Shown: positions 1 through 7,844 of the stretch, in pieces
Position numbering within the stretch: position 1 is the first letter of the stretch
Layout: every line of letters starts with the position of its first letter
Assembly (NCBI GenBank): GCA_003644895.1
Contig: QNDO01000043.1
Span: 1-10,192, forward strand
Direction: 5' to 3'
Length of the DNA: 10,192 nucleotides
Source: Candidatus Hydrothermota bacterium
Lineage (GTDB): Bacteria > Hydrothermota > Hydrothermia > UBA1063
The notes under the pieces: model-generated
Databases searched by the model: none
Told to the model about the DNA's origin: nothing
What the model saw: only the letters and a program-made list of their open reading frames with translations
Program-made: the position numbers and the translations under genes

Positions 1-1326
1 GGGCTCCAGGATAGGGCAATCACCAGGGATCTGGAATGGGGAGTTCCAGTTCCTTTGAAAGAAGCTGAAGGAAAGGTACTCTATGTTTGGTTTGATGCCC
101 CCATAGGTTATATTAGCTCAACAATGGAATGGGCTCAGAGAACCGGGAAACCAGAAGAATGGAAGGAATTCTGGATGAACCCCCAGGCAGAACTCATACA
201 CTTCATAGGCAAGGACAACATTATTTTTCATGCAATTGTATGGCCGGCAATGCTCATGGGGCACGGTGATTTTATCCTTCCTACAAATATACCGGCCAAC
301 GAGTTCTTGAATCTCATGGGTGCAAAGCTTTCCACTTCCAGGGGATGGGCCATTTGGATCTCTGATCTATTAAAATCCTTCCCCCCAGATTATATAAGAT
401 TTGGCCTCGCTTCTGTAATGCCTGAAACAAAAGACTCGGATTTCACTTTCGATGATTTCAGAACCAAGGTTAATTCTGAACTTGTAAATAACTTAGGAAA
501 CTTCGTTAACAGAACCTTGAGTTTTATCAAAAAATACATGGGCGGAAGGATAGAAAAGGATATAAACGGTTTCAAGGATGAAGACCTTAAATTCATTAAA
601 GAACTGGAAGAGGCTCCGTCACGAATCGGAGGATACCTTGAAAAATTTGAATTTAAAAAAGCCCTTAAGGAAATTCTTGCACTTTCAGCCCGTGGTAACC
701 AATACTTTGATTACAAAGAGCCCTGGGGCACAAGGAAAAAAGACCCAGAGGAAACCAAGAGAACTCTTTATCTCTGCACTTCTCTCATAAGGTCTTTAAG
801 TACTCTCATAGACCCCTATCTCCCGTTTTCTGCCAGAGAGATTAGAAAAATGCTGAACCTGGAAAAAGCCCTTAGCTGGGACGAAGCATCAAACTGGAGA
901 TGGGATAGGGATATCGAACCTGGAGAAGTCAAGATCCTTTATAAAAAGATTGAAGAAGAACCCATAGAAATAGAGAAGGAATTGAAAGGAGAAAAAAAGA
1001 TGGAGACTATAAGCTTCAAAGAATTCGAAAAGTGTGTAATAAAAATTGGAAAAATTGTAGAAGCATCGGAAGTCGAGGGGGCTGCCAAATTACTAAAGCT
1101 CATCGTTGATATTGGAGACAAAAAAGTAACTCTGGTAGCAGGCATTAAAGATGTATATAAACCAGAGGATATCGTTGGCAAGGAAGTTCCTGTGCTCGTA
1201 AATCTCGAACCAAGAAAAATCAGAGGAATACTTTCTGAGGGCATGATCCTTGCCGCAGATCTTGATGGGAAACCTGTGTTGCTTCATCCAGATAGAGAAG
1301 TACCACCAGGTTCAATAGTGAGATAA
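1..1326 (+). CDS. metG: Methionyl-tRNA synthetase, C-terminal part (5' end outside window)
   Basis: Charges tRNA-Met with methionine in the cytosol. The reading frame is open from base 1 and gives 441 residues. The N-terminal portion with the HIGH motif, probably 200 or more residues, lies upstream, so the TTG at 55 is not the real start. Visible parts in order: the end of the catalytic core (WGVPVP near residue 14, then VWFDAPIGYIS, and FIGKDNIIFH); the KMSKS-equivalent loop KLSTSRG (nt 325-345), a variant common in archaeal-type and many bacterial MetRS; the helical anticodon-binding domain (about residues 130-290); a lysine/glutamate-rich linker; and a C-terminal EMAPII/Trbp111-like tRNA-binding domain (about residues 341-441, ending HPDREVPPGSIVR) that increases tRNA affinity. 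The gene ends one base before the next gene and probably shares its transcript. Identity is secure; only the truncation limits it. Confidence 0.96.
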   Translation, partial: GLQDRAITRDLEWGVPVPLKEAEGKVLYVWFDAPIGYISSTMEWAQRTGKPEEWKEFWMNPQAELIHFIGKDNIIFHAIVWPAMLMGHGDFILPTNIPANEFLNLMGAKLSTSRGWAIWISDLLKSFPPDYIRFGLASVMPETKDSDFTFDDFRTKVNSELVNNLGNFVNRTLSFIKKYMGGRIEKDINGFKDEDLKFIKELEEAPSRIGGYLEKFEFKKALKEILALSARGNQYFDYKEPWGTRKKDPEETKRTLYLCTSLIRSLSTLIDPYLPFSAREIRKMLNLEKALSWDEASNWRWDRDIEPGEVKILYKKIEEEPIEIEKELKGEKKMETISFKEFEKCVIKIGKIVEASEVEGAAKLLKLIVDIGDKKVTLVAGIKDVYKPEDIVGKEVPVLVNLEPRKIRGILSEGMILAADLDGKPVLLHPDREVPPGSIVR

Positions 1327-1327
1327 T

Positions 1328-2194
1328 ATGTATAAAAATCTGGCAGCAGTTCTAATATCTCTTTTCTTATTATCCTGTACCGGAAGAGATATCAGATTCA
1401 GGCTTGAAAATTATATTAAAGAGAAAAAATACAGAACAGCAGAAAATTTCATCATGGAAAAGGAGGCTCAAGGAGATACATCAAAAATTCTCGAAATATA
1501 TCTGGGCAAGATTTATACCTATACCAGAAAATATAAAAAGGCAGGTGATGTATTATTCTCCATAGAGGGAAGGCTACCATCCCCTGAGAAAGAGCTTTAT
1601 ATTAATACACTTCTTGAATTTGGAGATAGCACATATAATATTGGCTATAAATATATGGCGGAGAGAGCTTATGCCACCATATTCCGAATAGACTCCTTAT
1701 TTAACCTCGGATGGAGATTCAGATTTCTGGCCCAACGCTCGCTGAATAGAGATGACTATGAACAGGCTTATGCATATTTCAGAGCTTACCTTCAAAACGA
1801 CGGAAGTATAGATTCTGTATTTACTGACTATTTCAGGACCCTTTATGCCCTAGGCAAATGGAAAGAAATTGTGACACTGAAAAACAGATTGAAAAATGTT
1901 AAAAGGAAAGCAGATCTTGACTGGATCTATGGTGAATCTCTGTTCAATCTTGCGGAAACTTTCTATGAAAGCGGTATTGAAGACTCTGCTCTCAAATACC
2001 TGAATGAATTCATAGATTATGGTACACCCCGGATACTGCTTGACGATGCCTATTTAATGAGGGCTGAGATTCTGGAGAACAGGGGAGATACTGCCCAGGC
2101 ATTGGAATCCTATTACAGGGTTCTACTCTATGCTCCAAAGCGCACCCGAACAGCCAAGAAAGCCCGTGAAAGGATAAATGAACTGGAAAAATAA
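1328..2194 (+). CDS. TPR-like lipoprotein of unknown function
   Basis: A 288-residue protein with a lipoprotein signal: a short basic start (MYKN), a hydrophobic stretch, and the lipobox LLSC with Cys17 as the predicted lipidation site. The mature part is almost entirely amphipathic helix. It has repeated Tyr/Ala-rich pairs that look like tetratricopeptide units (for example around residues 55-80, 137-155, 205-230 and 238-270, the last containing GDTAQALESYYRVLLYAP). This resembles BamD/YbgF-type periplasmic TPR lipoproteins, but I cannot assign it to BamD. It starts one base after the metG stop, with only a weak GAG ribosome-binding signal, which suggests translational coupling. Its 3' end overlaps the next envelope gene by 17 nt, so the two proteins may act together at the cell wall or outer membrane; that link is inferred from position only. 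Confidence 0.8.
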   Translation: MYKNLAAVLISLFLLSCTGRDIRFRLENYIKEKKYRTAENFIMEKEAQGDTSKILEIYLGKIYTYTRKYKKAGDVLFSIEGRLPSPEKELYINTLLEFGDSTYNIGYKYMAERAYATIFRIDSLFNLGWRFRFLAQRSLNRDDYEQAYAYFRAYLQNDGSIDSVFTDYFRTLYALGKWKEIVTLKNRLKNVKRKADLDWIYGESLFNLAETFYESGIEDSALKYLNEFIDYGTPRILLDDAYLMRAEILENRGDTAQALESYYRVLLYAPKRTRTAKKARERINELEK

Positions 2195-3800
2195 TCTCTT
2201 TTTTATCCTGCTTGCTCTCATTTTTCTATCACTTCAATGTGCAAGAAGAAAGGTGGTGAGGGTCCCAGAGGTTGAAAAATTCGAGCTTCCCCCTGTTGTA
2301 CAGAGACCATGGGGGATAAGAATCAGAGTAGGATTGGGCGAATTTAAAAAAATGCAGATCCAATCCGTTGATAGCTTCTGGATTTATGATAAAAAAGGTA
2401 ACCTGATTTGGAGTGGTCTTGGAGATAAGCTTTCATTTAACATAAAAGAAGCTAGAAAGGCCTCCTATCTTTATTATGCATTCCTAGGTGAATATCCGAC
2501 GTACAGTGAAGCCCTCCAGGCAGGCTCAAGCTGGGAAGATTGGGGTTACAGAACGAGAGTTACAGAAAAGGGTAAGATTTTTAAAATCCAAGGAAGAATC
2601 ATTGATACGAGAAGCTATTATCTTCTGGAAGGACCCTACTTTGACATAGAAACCCTTAATAAAGAATCACCTCTTGAAAGAAAGGGTACTTATCGGGAGC
2701 TTCGTATCCCTCCATCTGGACTGATAGAACTTAAAATTAATGACAGAAAATTCCAATTGAAAGATTTTTTAAGAATTGACTCCAAAAGGCCTCTTATTAT
2801 CAAAAATTTTGTTTCTCCAAATCACTATACGGGTAACGTTACAAAGAAAAATCTCATACTCCCTCCTGTCATTGAAATACGGACTTCTAACGATGGAAAT
2901 CTACTTTTAATCGATGAACTTGATCTTGAACTTTATGTTGAGGGCGTTTTAAAGGGAGAAATGCCGGCCTCTTTTCCCCTGGAGGCTCTGAAAGCTCAAG
3001 CAATAGCTGCACGTACCCATGCCCTTGCCACCTGCGGTAAAAAACTTTCTCTATCCAGTGAACCATATGACTTGAGCGCGGATATATTCTCCCAGGCCTT
3101 TATGGGATATAACACCGACACAAAAATTAAAAAGGTAGTGCAAGAAACTGAAGGTATAATTCTATTTTACAACAGTAAACCAGCAAGGATATTCTTCCAC
3201 TCTGTATGTGGTGGGATAACAGCTTCATCAGAAGAGATATGGGGAGAAAAATTTCCTTACTTAAAAAATATCCTGGACAGGGGAGTAAAAAGTGTGGTGG
3301 TCTCGCTGGGAACGGAGGATGCAGTCCGAAAGTTCATTAATATGAAGCCTGACATGAATTGTAACGTATCGGGCATTGAGAATCATTCTCTTAAATATTA
3401 TTCCAAATATTTCCGGTGGCAGAGAAGCATCTCGGCAAGTAAACTTAGAGAAAGTATAAAACAGGAAATAGGAGAAGATCCAGGTTATATTTTAGATGTA
3501 AAGGTGGTAAGGAGAGGAAAATCCGGAAGAGCCCTTACAGTACTTGTCAAGGGAACCAGAAGAAGCATATTCATAGAGGGGGATTTCAGAATCAGAAAAG
3601 CTCTGGGGGATAGGCCTCTTCCTTCTTCCCTTTTTTACATTTTACACAGGGGAAACCAGTTTATTATAAGGGGAGCAGGCTTTGGACACGGCGTGGGCAT
3701 GTGTCAGGTAGGAGCGGCTTCCCTGGCCATACAGGGCAAAACATACAGGGAAATTCTTGAACATTATTTTCCGGGTACCTACCTTGAAAAGATTTATTGA
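2178..3800 (+). CDS. SpoIID/LytB-domain cell-wall protein, probably exported and membrane-anchored
   Basis: The 540-residue protein begins with a hydrophobic signal (residues 5-20) followed by Cys21 in FLSLQC. That is an imperfect lipobox, because Gln precedes the Cys, so lipidation is likely but unproven. Residues about 95-160 (YYAFLGEYPTYSEA onward) faintly resemble a SPOR-type peptidoglycan-binding repeat. From about 230 the protein is a SpoIID/LytB domain. It has the conserved GEMPASFP with Glu261, matching the catalytic Glu of SpoIID; LKAQAIAARTHA; the HSVCGG metal-site segment (341-346); and the C-terminal GFGHGVGMCQVGA (501-513). SpoIID is a lytic transglycosylase that cuts glycan strands stripped of stem peptides; LytB-type relatives enhance amidases. 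Here it presumably remodels periplasmic peptidoglycan in a non-sporulating Gram-negative-type cell. The ATG has an AAGG sequence about 4 nt upstream and overlaps the previous gene by 17 nt. Confidence 0.88.
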   Translation: MNWKNNLFFILLALIFLSLQCARRKVVRVPEVEKFELPPVVQRPWGIRIRVGLGEFKKMQIQSVDSFWIYDKKGNLIWSGLGDKLSFNIKEARKASYLYYAFLGEYPTYSEALQAGSSWEDWGYRTRVTEKGKIFKIQGRIIDTRSYYLLEGPYFDIETLNKESPLERKGTYRELRIPPSGLIELKINDRKFQLKDFLRIDSKRPLIIKNFVSPNHYTGNVTKKNLILPPVIEIRTSNDGNLLLIDELDLELYVEGVLKGEMPASFPLEALKAQAIAARTHALATCGKKLSLSSEPYDLSADIFSQAFMGYNTDTKIKKVVQETEGIILFYNSKPARIFFHSVCGGITASSEEIWGEKFPYLKNILDRGVKSVVVSLGTEDAVRKFINMKPDMNCNVSGIENHSLKYYSKYFRWQRSISASKLRESIKQEIGEDPGYILDVKVVRRGKSGRALTVLVKGTRRSIFIEGDFRIRKALGDRPLPSSLFYILHRGNQFIIRGAGFGHGVGMCQVGAASLAIQGKTYREILEHYFPGTYLEKIY

Positions 3801-4878
3801 ATACGTTAGATACCAGTCCATAAATGGGGGCATACTGGCATCTTCTATTTACAAGCCTTATAGAAAGGTATGGCTCCGGGACCATGCCTTCGCCAGTATA
3901 TCCCTCCTCTTTAATGGGTATGATATCACTCCTCAGATTAAGTGGCTTTCCACCTTGTTTCAGCTTGAATCTTCTAAGGTCAGGATACTTCTTGAGATGG
4001 ATAAAAACCATCCTGACATATTAAATCAAAATCTTCATCCCAGGGCAAGATATACTCCTCATTTTCAGATAATAAATGAATTCTGGAGTGAGAGGCAGTA
4101 TGATGGAGTTGCTCTGAGTCTAGCATTGATCGCCCTTTACAAAAAGTATACTTGTAAGTTTCCTGTAGAAAGAAAAATTCTTGACCTTTTTGTAGACTAT
4201 CTTATCAAATTCCACGATACCCCCTGCGCAGATCAATGGGAGATGCACGAAAATTTTATCCATGCAGAGACTCTGGGGAGTATATTCTTTGGATTGAGAA
4301 ACGCGGCGGAGTTGTATCCCCGTAATTCCAGAAAAAGACTCCAATTAATCAATTTTACAGATTATCTCAGGACTAAAATTCACAGTTTTGTAAAAGATGG
4401 AGTTCTTTTAAAAATGAAAAGAGAGCTGGACGGGGAAGCCTGTGGTCTGGATTCTTCAGTTCTTCTAAATTTCACTCTATTCGATGTTATTCAGGATCGG
4501 GAGATCATCAAAGAAACTCTGAATAAACTTTATGAAAGTCTGAGCCCTGACGGTATGGGACTGAGGAGATTTCTTATCCCCGGTGAAAAGGATGTGTATT
4601 TTGGGGGAGGAGTATGGTACATCACAACTTACTGGGCTGCCGAAGCGTATTTTAAATTGAATGAAATTGAAAAAGCAAAGAAACTTTTACTATATAGATT
4701 GCGTTTTCCATTGCCGGAACAAATAATTGATGATACTCTTATATTTGACCTCTGGTGGAAGAAGAAGTGGACGGAGATTTCCCGGAAAGAAAATAATGGT
4801 ATCCCGGGACCAGCGGATCCTTTAACCTGGAGTAATTCTGAATTTGCCAGGATCTTAAATTACACTGTGCTTCTTTAG
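3757..4878 (+). CDS. GH15-like (glucoamylase-type) glycoside hydrolase, catalytic domain only
   Basis: A 373-residue protein with the landmarks of the GH15 (alpha/alpha)6 barrel: VWLRDHAFA (38-46), matching the family's VWPRD substrate loop; RQYDGVAL (113-120); QWEMHE (160-165), where Glu162 fits the general acid; LPEQ (319-322), where Glu321 fits the general base; and the closing PLTWSNSEF (355-363). GH15 enzymes release glucose from the non-reducing ends of starch, glycogen or related glucans, and some are trehalases or dextranases; the substrate here is unknown. It has no signal peptide and lacks the N-terminal beta-sandwich of most bacterial members, so it is probably cytosolic and minimal. 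The TTG at 3757 follows AGGGA at about 5 nt and overlaps the SpoIID gene by 44 nt. A second TTG at 3784 is possible but has no clear ribosome site. Its 3' end overlaps the opposite-strand oxidoreductase gene by 24 nt. Confidence 0.75.
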   Translation: MNIIFRVPTLKRFIEYVRYQSINGGILASSIYKPYRKVWLRDHAFASISLLFNGYDITPQIKWLSTLFQLESSKVRILLEMDKNHPDILNQNLHPRARYTPHFQIINEFWSERQYDGVALSLALIALYKKYTCKFPVERKILDLFVDYLIKFHDTPCADQWEMHENFIHAETLGSIFFGLRNAAELYPRNSRKRLQLINFTDYLRTKIHSFVKDGVLLKMKRELDGEACGLDSSVLLNFTLFDVIQDREIIKETLNKLYESLSPDGMGLRRFLIPGEKDVYFGGGVWYITTYWAAEAYFKLNEIEKAKKLLLYRLRFPLPEQIIDDTLIFDLWWKKKWTEISRKENNGIPGPADPLTWSNSEFARILNYTVLL

Positions 4879-5796
4879 ATTCCTGTGAACTTCCTCCTGT
4901 ACTTTTATTGCAAGGTTTAGCGCCCTGAGGCCATCATCTCCGGTTACGGGAGGGACTTTGTCTTCCAGCACAGATTTCACAAACAATTCAAGCTCCAGTT
5001 TAAGTGGTTCTATGGTGATATCCACCTCAGGGAAAAACGGAAGTATCACATCATCAAATTTTCTGAACATTTCCACACTTTTATCCAGATAATTGATGGC
5101 AATATAGGCATCTTTCTGGAAAAATCTCATTTTTCTTACTTTTTTTACAGAAACCCTGGAAGCAGTTACATTAGCAATGGCACCGTTACTGAATTCAAGA
5201 CGTGCATTTGCAATATCTATTTTATCTGTAATAACAGGAACACCGACTGCCTCCACCTTCAGGGGTGATTCTCCCATAAAATAGAGAATTATATCCAGGT
5301 CATGTATCATGAGATCAAGGATTACATCCACATCAGTACCCCTGGGATTGAATATTGAAAGGCGGTGCACCTCCGCGAACATGGGCCTGTTGATGTAATC
5401 CTTAACAGCAATAAATGCTGGGTTAAAACGCTCCACATGACCTATCTGGAGTTTGAGACCTTTTGTTTTTGCCATATTATTTAGCTCTTCTGCCTCCTTC
5501 AATGTTCTGGCCATGGGCTTCTCAAGAAATAGGTGCTTTCCCTCTTCAATTATATGATACCCTACTTCAAAATGTTTCTCTGTGGGAACGACACAGCTCA
5601 CTGCATCGACGTTTCTAAGTAATTCCTCCAAGGTTTTGAAGGCTCTGGTGGAAAATTTCCGTGAAACTTCTATCGCTCTGTCGTAATCAATATCAAAGAC
5701 GCCCACAAAATCCACTGATTCAAGTTCATTGAAAATCCTGGCGTGAATACTCCCCAGATGCCCAACTCCTACTACACCAACCTTTAACTTATCCAT
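4855..5796 (-). CDS. Gfo/Idh/MocA-family NAD(P)-dependent sugar oxidoreductase, GnnA-like candidate
   Basis: The 313-residue protein starts with a Rossmann fold whose nucleotide motif is G10-V-G-H-L-G15. It has the family EKP motif (Glu92-Lys93-Pro94), GHVERFNPAF (119-128), and the second conserved catalytic segment DLMIHDLD (161-168), where Lys93 and His165 are the likely catalytic pair. Family members oxidise sugar hydroxyls, often of nucleotide sugars. It is the last gene of the lpx operon, its ATG overlapping the lpxA stop by 8 nt and preceded by AGGAG. In Acidithiobacillus ferrooxidans, GnnA is encoded beside lpxA and oxidises UDP-GlcNAc at C3; GnnB then aminates it, giving amide-linked acyl chains in lipid A. 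That role is a reasonable inference here, but no gnnB is present in the window and the family is catalytically diverse, so no symbol is given. Confidence 0.85.
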   Translation of the reverse strand: MDKLKVGVVGVGHLGSIHARIFNELESVDFVGVFDIDYDRAIEVSRKFSTRAFKTLEELLRNVDAVSCVVPTEKHFEVGYHIIEEGKHLFLEKPMARTLKEAEELNNMAKTKGLKLQIGHVERFNPAFIAVKDYINRPMFAEVHRLSIFNPRGTDVDVILDLMIHDLDIILYFMGESPLKVEAVGVPVITDKIDIANARLEFSNGAIANVTASRVSVKKVRKMRFFQKDAYIAINYLDKSVEMFRKFDDVILPFFPEVDITIEPLKLELELFVKSVLEDKVPPVTGDDGLRALNLAIKVQEEVHRNLKKHSVI

Positions 5797-6580
5797 TTTC
5801 TCCTGCCTTTAACAATATTCCTCTCCGGGAATTATTCATAAATTCAAGAATATATTTAATGTCCTCATTCATGGGTAATTCATTTTTTAACTTTTCAACG
5901 GCGTTGCTCAAATTTAATCCTGATCTATATAATATTTTATAAGCTTCTTTTATGATTTTAATCCTTTCCCTTGTAAACCCGTTCCTTCTGAGACCTACAA
6001 GATTTATACCCGTAACCCGGGGAGGAACACCCACAACCATCATAAAGGGAAGTACATCCTGAGTTACTCTGGAAACACCCCCTATTATGGAATACCCTCC
6101 AATTCTGACAAATTGATGCACGCCCACAAGGCCTGATACAAAAGCCTTATCGTGAACCTCCACATAACCTGCAAGCTGTGCAGCATTAACAATAATACAC
6201 TCAGAACCCACCTTCACATTATGCGCCAGATGAGCATAGGCCATAATAAAGTTATCATCGCCCACCAATGTGTAATTGTTCTCGCCTGTGGCACGATGTA
6301 TGGTTACATATTCCCGTATAATGTTGTTGTTTCCTATCTTTATACCTGAGATTTCTCCCTTAAAACCGAGATCTTGAGGAGGGGCACCTATATAAGCAAA
6401 AGAGGCAATTTTATTTCCTTTTCCTATTGTCACATTACCTTCAATTCGAACATGGGACCCAATTTCTGTCCCTTCACCAACCTCAATATTTCCCACAAGG
6501 ATGCTATAGGGTCCCACTGACACATCTTCCGCAAGCTTAACATCACCTTCAATTATAGCAGTTTTATGTATTTCGGCCAT
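5789..6580 (-). CDS. lpxA: UDP-N-acetylglucosamine acyltransferase LpxA
   Basis: First enzyme of lipid A synthesis: transfers a 3-hydroxyacyl chain from acyl carrier protein to the 3 position of UDP-GlcNAc (or of a 3-amino analogue in some species) in the cytosol. At 263 residues it has the usual length. The N-terminal two thirds are hexapeptide repeats of a left-handed beta helix. Conserved blocks include IREYVTIHRAT (88-98), AHLAHN with His120 matching catalytic His125 of E. coli, and GVHQF (153-157). The C-terminal helical domain contains GLRRNGF and YKILYRSG. Gly168 aligns with E. coli Gly173, the residue that limits acyl chain length, so the pocket is not closed by a bulky side chain there. 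The ATG has a GGTGGAG ribosome site and overlaps lpxC-fabZ by 17 nt. Confidence 0.96.
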   Translation of the reverse strand: MAEIHKTAIIEGDVKLAEDVSVGPYSILVGNIEVGEGTEIGSHVRIEGNVTIGKGNKIASFAYIGAPPQDLGFKGEISGIKIGNNNIIREYVTIHRATGENNYTLVGDDNFIMAYAHLAHNVKVGSECIIVNAAQLAGYVEVHDKAFVSGLVGVHQFVRIGGYSIIGGVSRVTQDVLPFMMVVGVPPRVTGINLVGLRRNGFTRERIKIIKEAYKILYRSGLNLSNAVEKLKNELPMNEDIKYILEFMNNSRRGILLKAGENG

Positions 6581-7844
6581 TGCTCTCCACCAGTGTCGCC
6601 ACCAGTTCGGCTTCTGCTACAATTTTTCCTTCTACCCTGGCCACACCCTTCATCTTGGCAACTCTGCCTCCAAATCTCAAAAGGGTGAGTTCAAACTCAA
6701 TCACATCTCCAGGTCGCACAGGTTTTTTGAATCTTGCTTTGTCAATGGCGCTAAAATAGAGAAGCTTATTCTCTTTATCTTTAACCTTATGCAGGAGCAT
6801 AAAGCCGCCTACCTGGGCCATGGCCTCAATAATCAGCACCCCGGGCATCACAGGATCAGTGGGGAAATGCCCCTGGAAAAATGGCTCATTGTAGGTAACA
6901 TTTTTTATACCTACGACCCTGTTTTCTCCAAGATACTCAATGCGATCCACGAGTAAAAAAGGGAATCTATGGGGCATAATTTTGAGGATATCATGGATGC
7001 TGAGCTTTTCACCACCAAACTGTTCATCCACAAGTTTAACAAATTCTACATGATGTCTATGTCCTGAACGTTCTGCAACAATCTTTCCCTTAAACCTTTT
7101 CCCCAGAAGCGCCATATCTCCGATAAAATCGAGAATCTTGTGCCTGACAGGCTCATCGAAAAATCTCAGTCCCCCCTCTGCGAGAACACCATCTTTCTTT
7201 ATCACCACAGCGTTAGAAAGAGAACCACCCTTTGCCAATCCCATTTTTCTTACCTTTTCTATTTCCTCTTCAAGAATATAGGTTCTGGCAGGAGCAATTT
7301 CTTTCTTATATGTTTCAGGAGTAATATTGAATGTAGCATACTGCGATGAAATTACAGGATGATTCTCATATGAGATACCAAAACTTATCTCAAGTGTATC
7401 CGAGGGATAAAGAAAAATATTAACTCCATCTTCTCCTCGATAGAGAACGGGCCTTTTGATCTCAACATATTTTCTTCGTGCATCCTGTTCCACTATTCCG
7501 GCTTCAATTAAATAATCCACGTAGGGCGCCGAGCTTCCATCAAATGCGGGAAATTCATCCCCTTTTACTTCTATTACAATATTATCTATCCCCATACCCC
7601 ACAAAGCAGAGAGTATGTGCTCCACTGTATGTATTTTCACCTCTCTATATCCTAAAGTTGTTCCGCGGGTAGTAGACAGGACTCTCGAATAATGGGCTTC
7701 AATCTTTACATTCTCTGGCTTTTTAACAAAAAGTATTCCAGTATCTACTTCAGCGGGTAGGAGCTTAACCCTGCATTCCCCACCGGTATGGACACCTTTT
7801 CCACTGAATTCAATCTTTTTTTGTATTGTTCTCTGCCTTTCCAA
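6564..7844 (-). CDS. lpxC-fabZ: Bifunctional LpxC deacetylase / FabZ 3-hydroxyacyl-ACP dehydratase fusion
   Basis: A 426-residue protein joining two normally separate enzymes. Residues 1 to about 273 are LpxC, the zinc deacetylase that commits UDP-3-acyl-GlcNAc to lipid A. The zinc ligands appear as His76 (TVEHILSAL), His235 and Asp239 (RHKILDFIGD); Glu75 and His262 (SGHRHH) match the catalytic residues. Residues about 278-420 are FabZ, which dehydrates 3-hydroxyacyl-ACP in fatty acid elongation, with MPHRFPFLLVDR, catalytic His326 in GHFP and Glu340 in PGVLIIEAMAQ. All key residues of both halves are present, so both activities are expected. The linker is only a few residues (EQFGGEK). Such fusions are known in Bacteroidetes and Chlorobi. 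The start is TTG, supported by a strong ribosome site inside lpxD, which it overlaps by 35 nt. Confidence 0.96.
   Translation of the reverse strand: MERQRTIQKKIEFSGKGVHTGGECRVKLLPAEVDTGILFVKKPENVKIEAHYSRVLSTTRGTTLGYREVKIHTVEHILSALWGMGIDNIVIEVKGDEFPAFDGSSAPYVDYLIEAGIVEQDARRKYVEIKRPVLYRGEDGVNIFLYPSDTLEISFGISYENHPVISSQYATFNITPETYKKEIAPARTYILEEEIEKVRKMGLAKGGSLSNAVVIKKDGVLAEGGLRFFDEPVRHKILDFIGDMALLGKRFKGKIVAERSGHRHHVEFVKLVDEQFGGEKLSIHDILKIMPHRFPFLLVDRIEYLGENRVVGIKNVTYNEPFFQGHFPTDPVMPGVLIIEAMAQVGGFMLLHKVKDKENKLLYFSAIDKARFKKPVRPGDVIEFELTLLRFGGRVAKMKGVARVEGKIVAEAELVATLVESNGRNT

Noticed and set aside
55..57. TTG as a true start of a 423-residue MetRS fragment
   Set aside because: The same frame is open and reads conserved MetRS sequence (RDLEWGVPVP) from base 1, so the gene simply runs in from outside the window.
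3664..4011. 115-residue minus-strand open frame across the SpoIID/GH15 junction
   Set aside because: Both plus-strand genes there carry clear family motifs; the opposing frame has low-complexity composition and no family resemblance.
4815..4855. Possible hairpin (CCTGG...CCAGG) near the operon convergence as a terminator
   Set aside because: The stem is only 5 bp with a loop of about 16 nt and no T-run follows; it lies within GH15 codons for a conserved motif.
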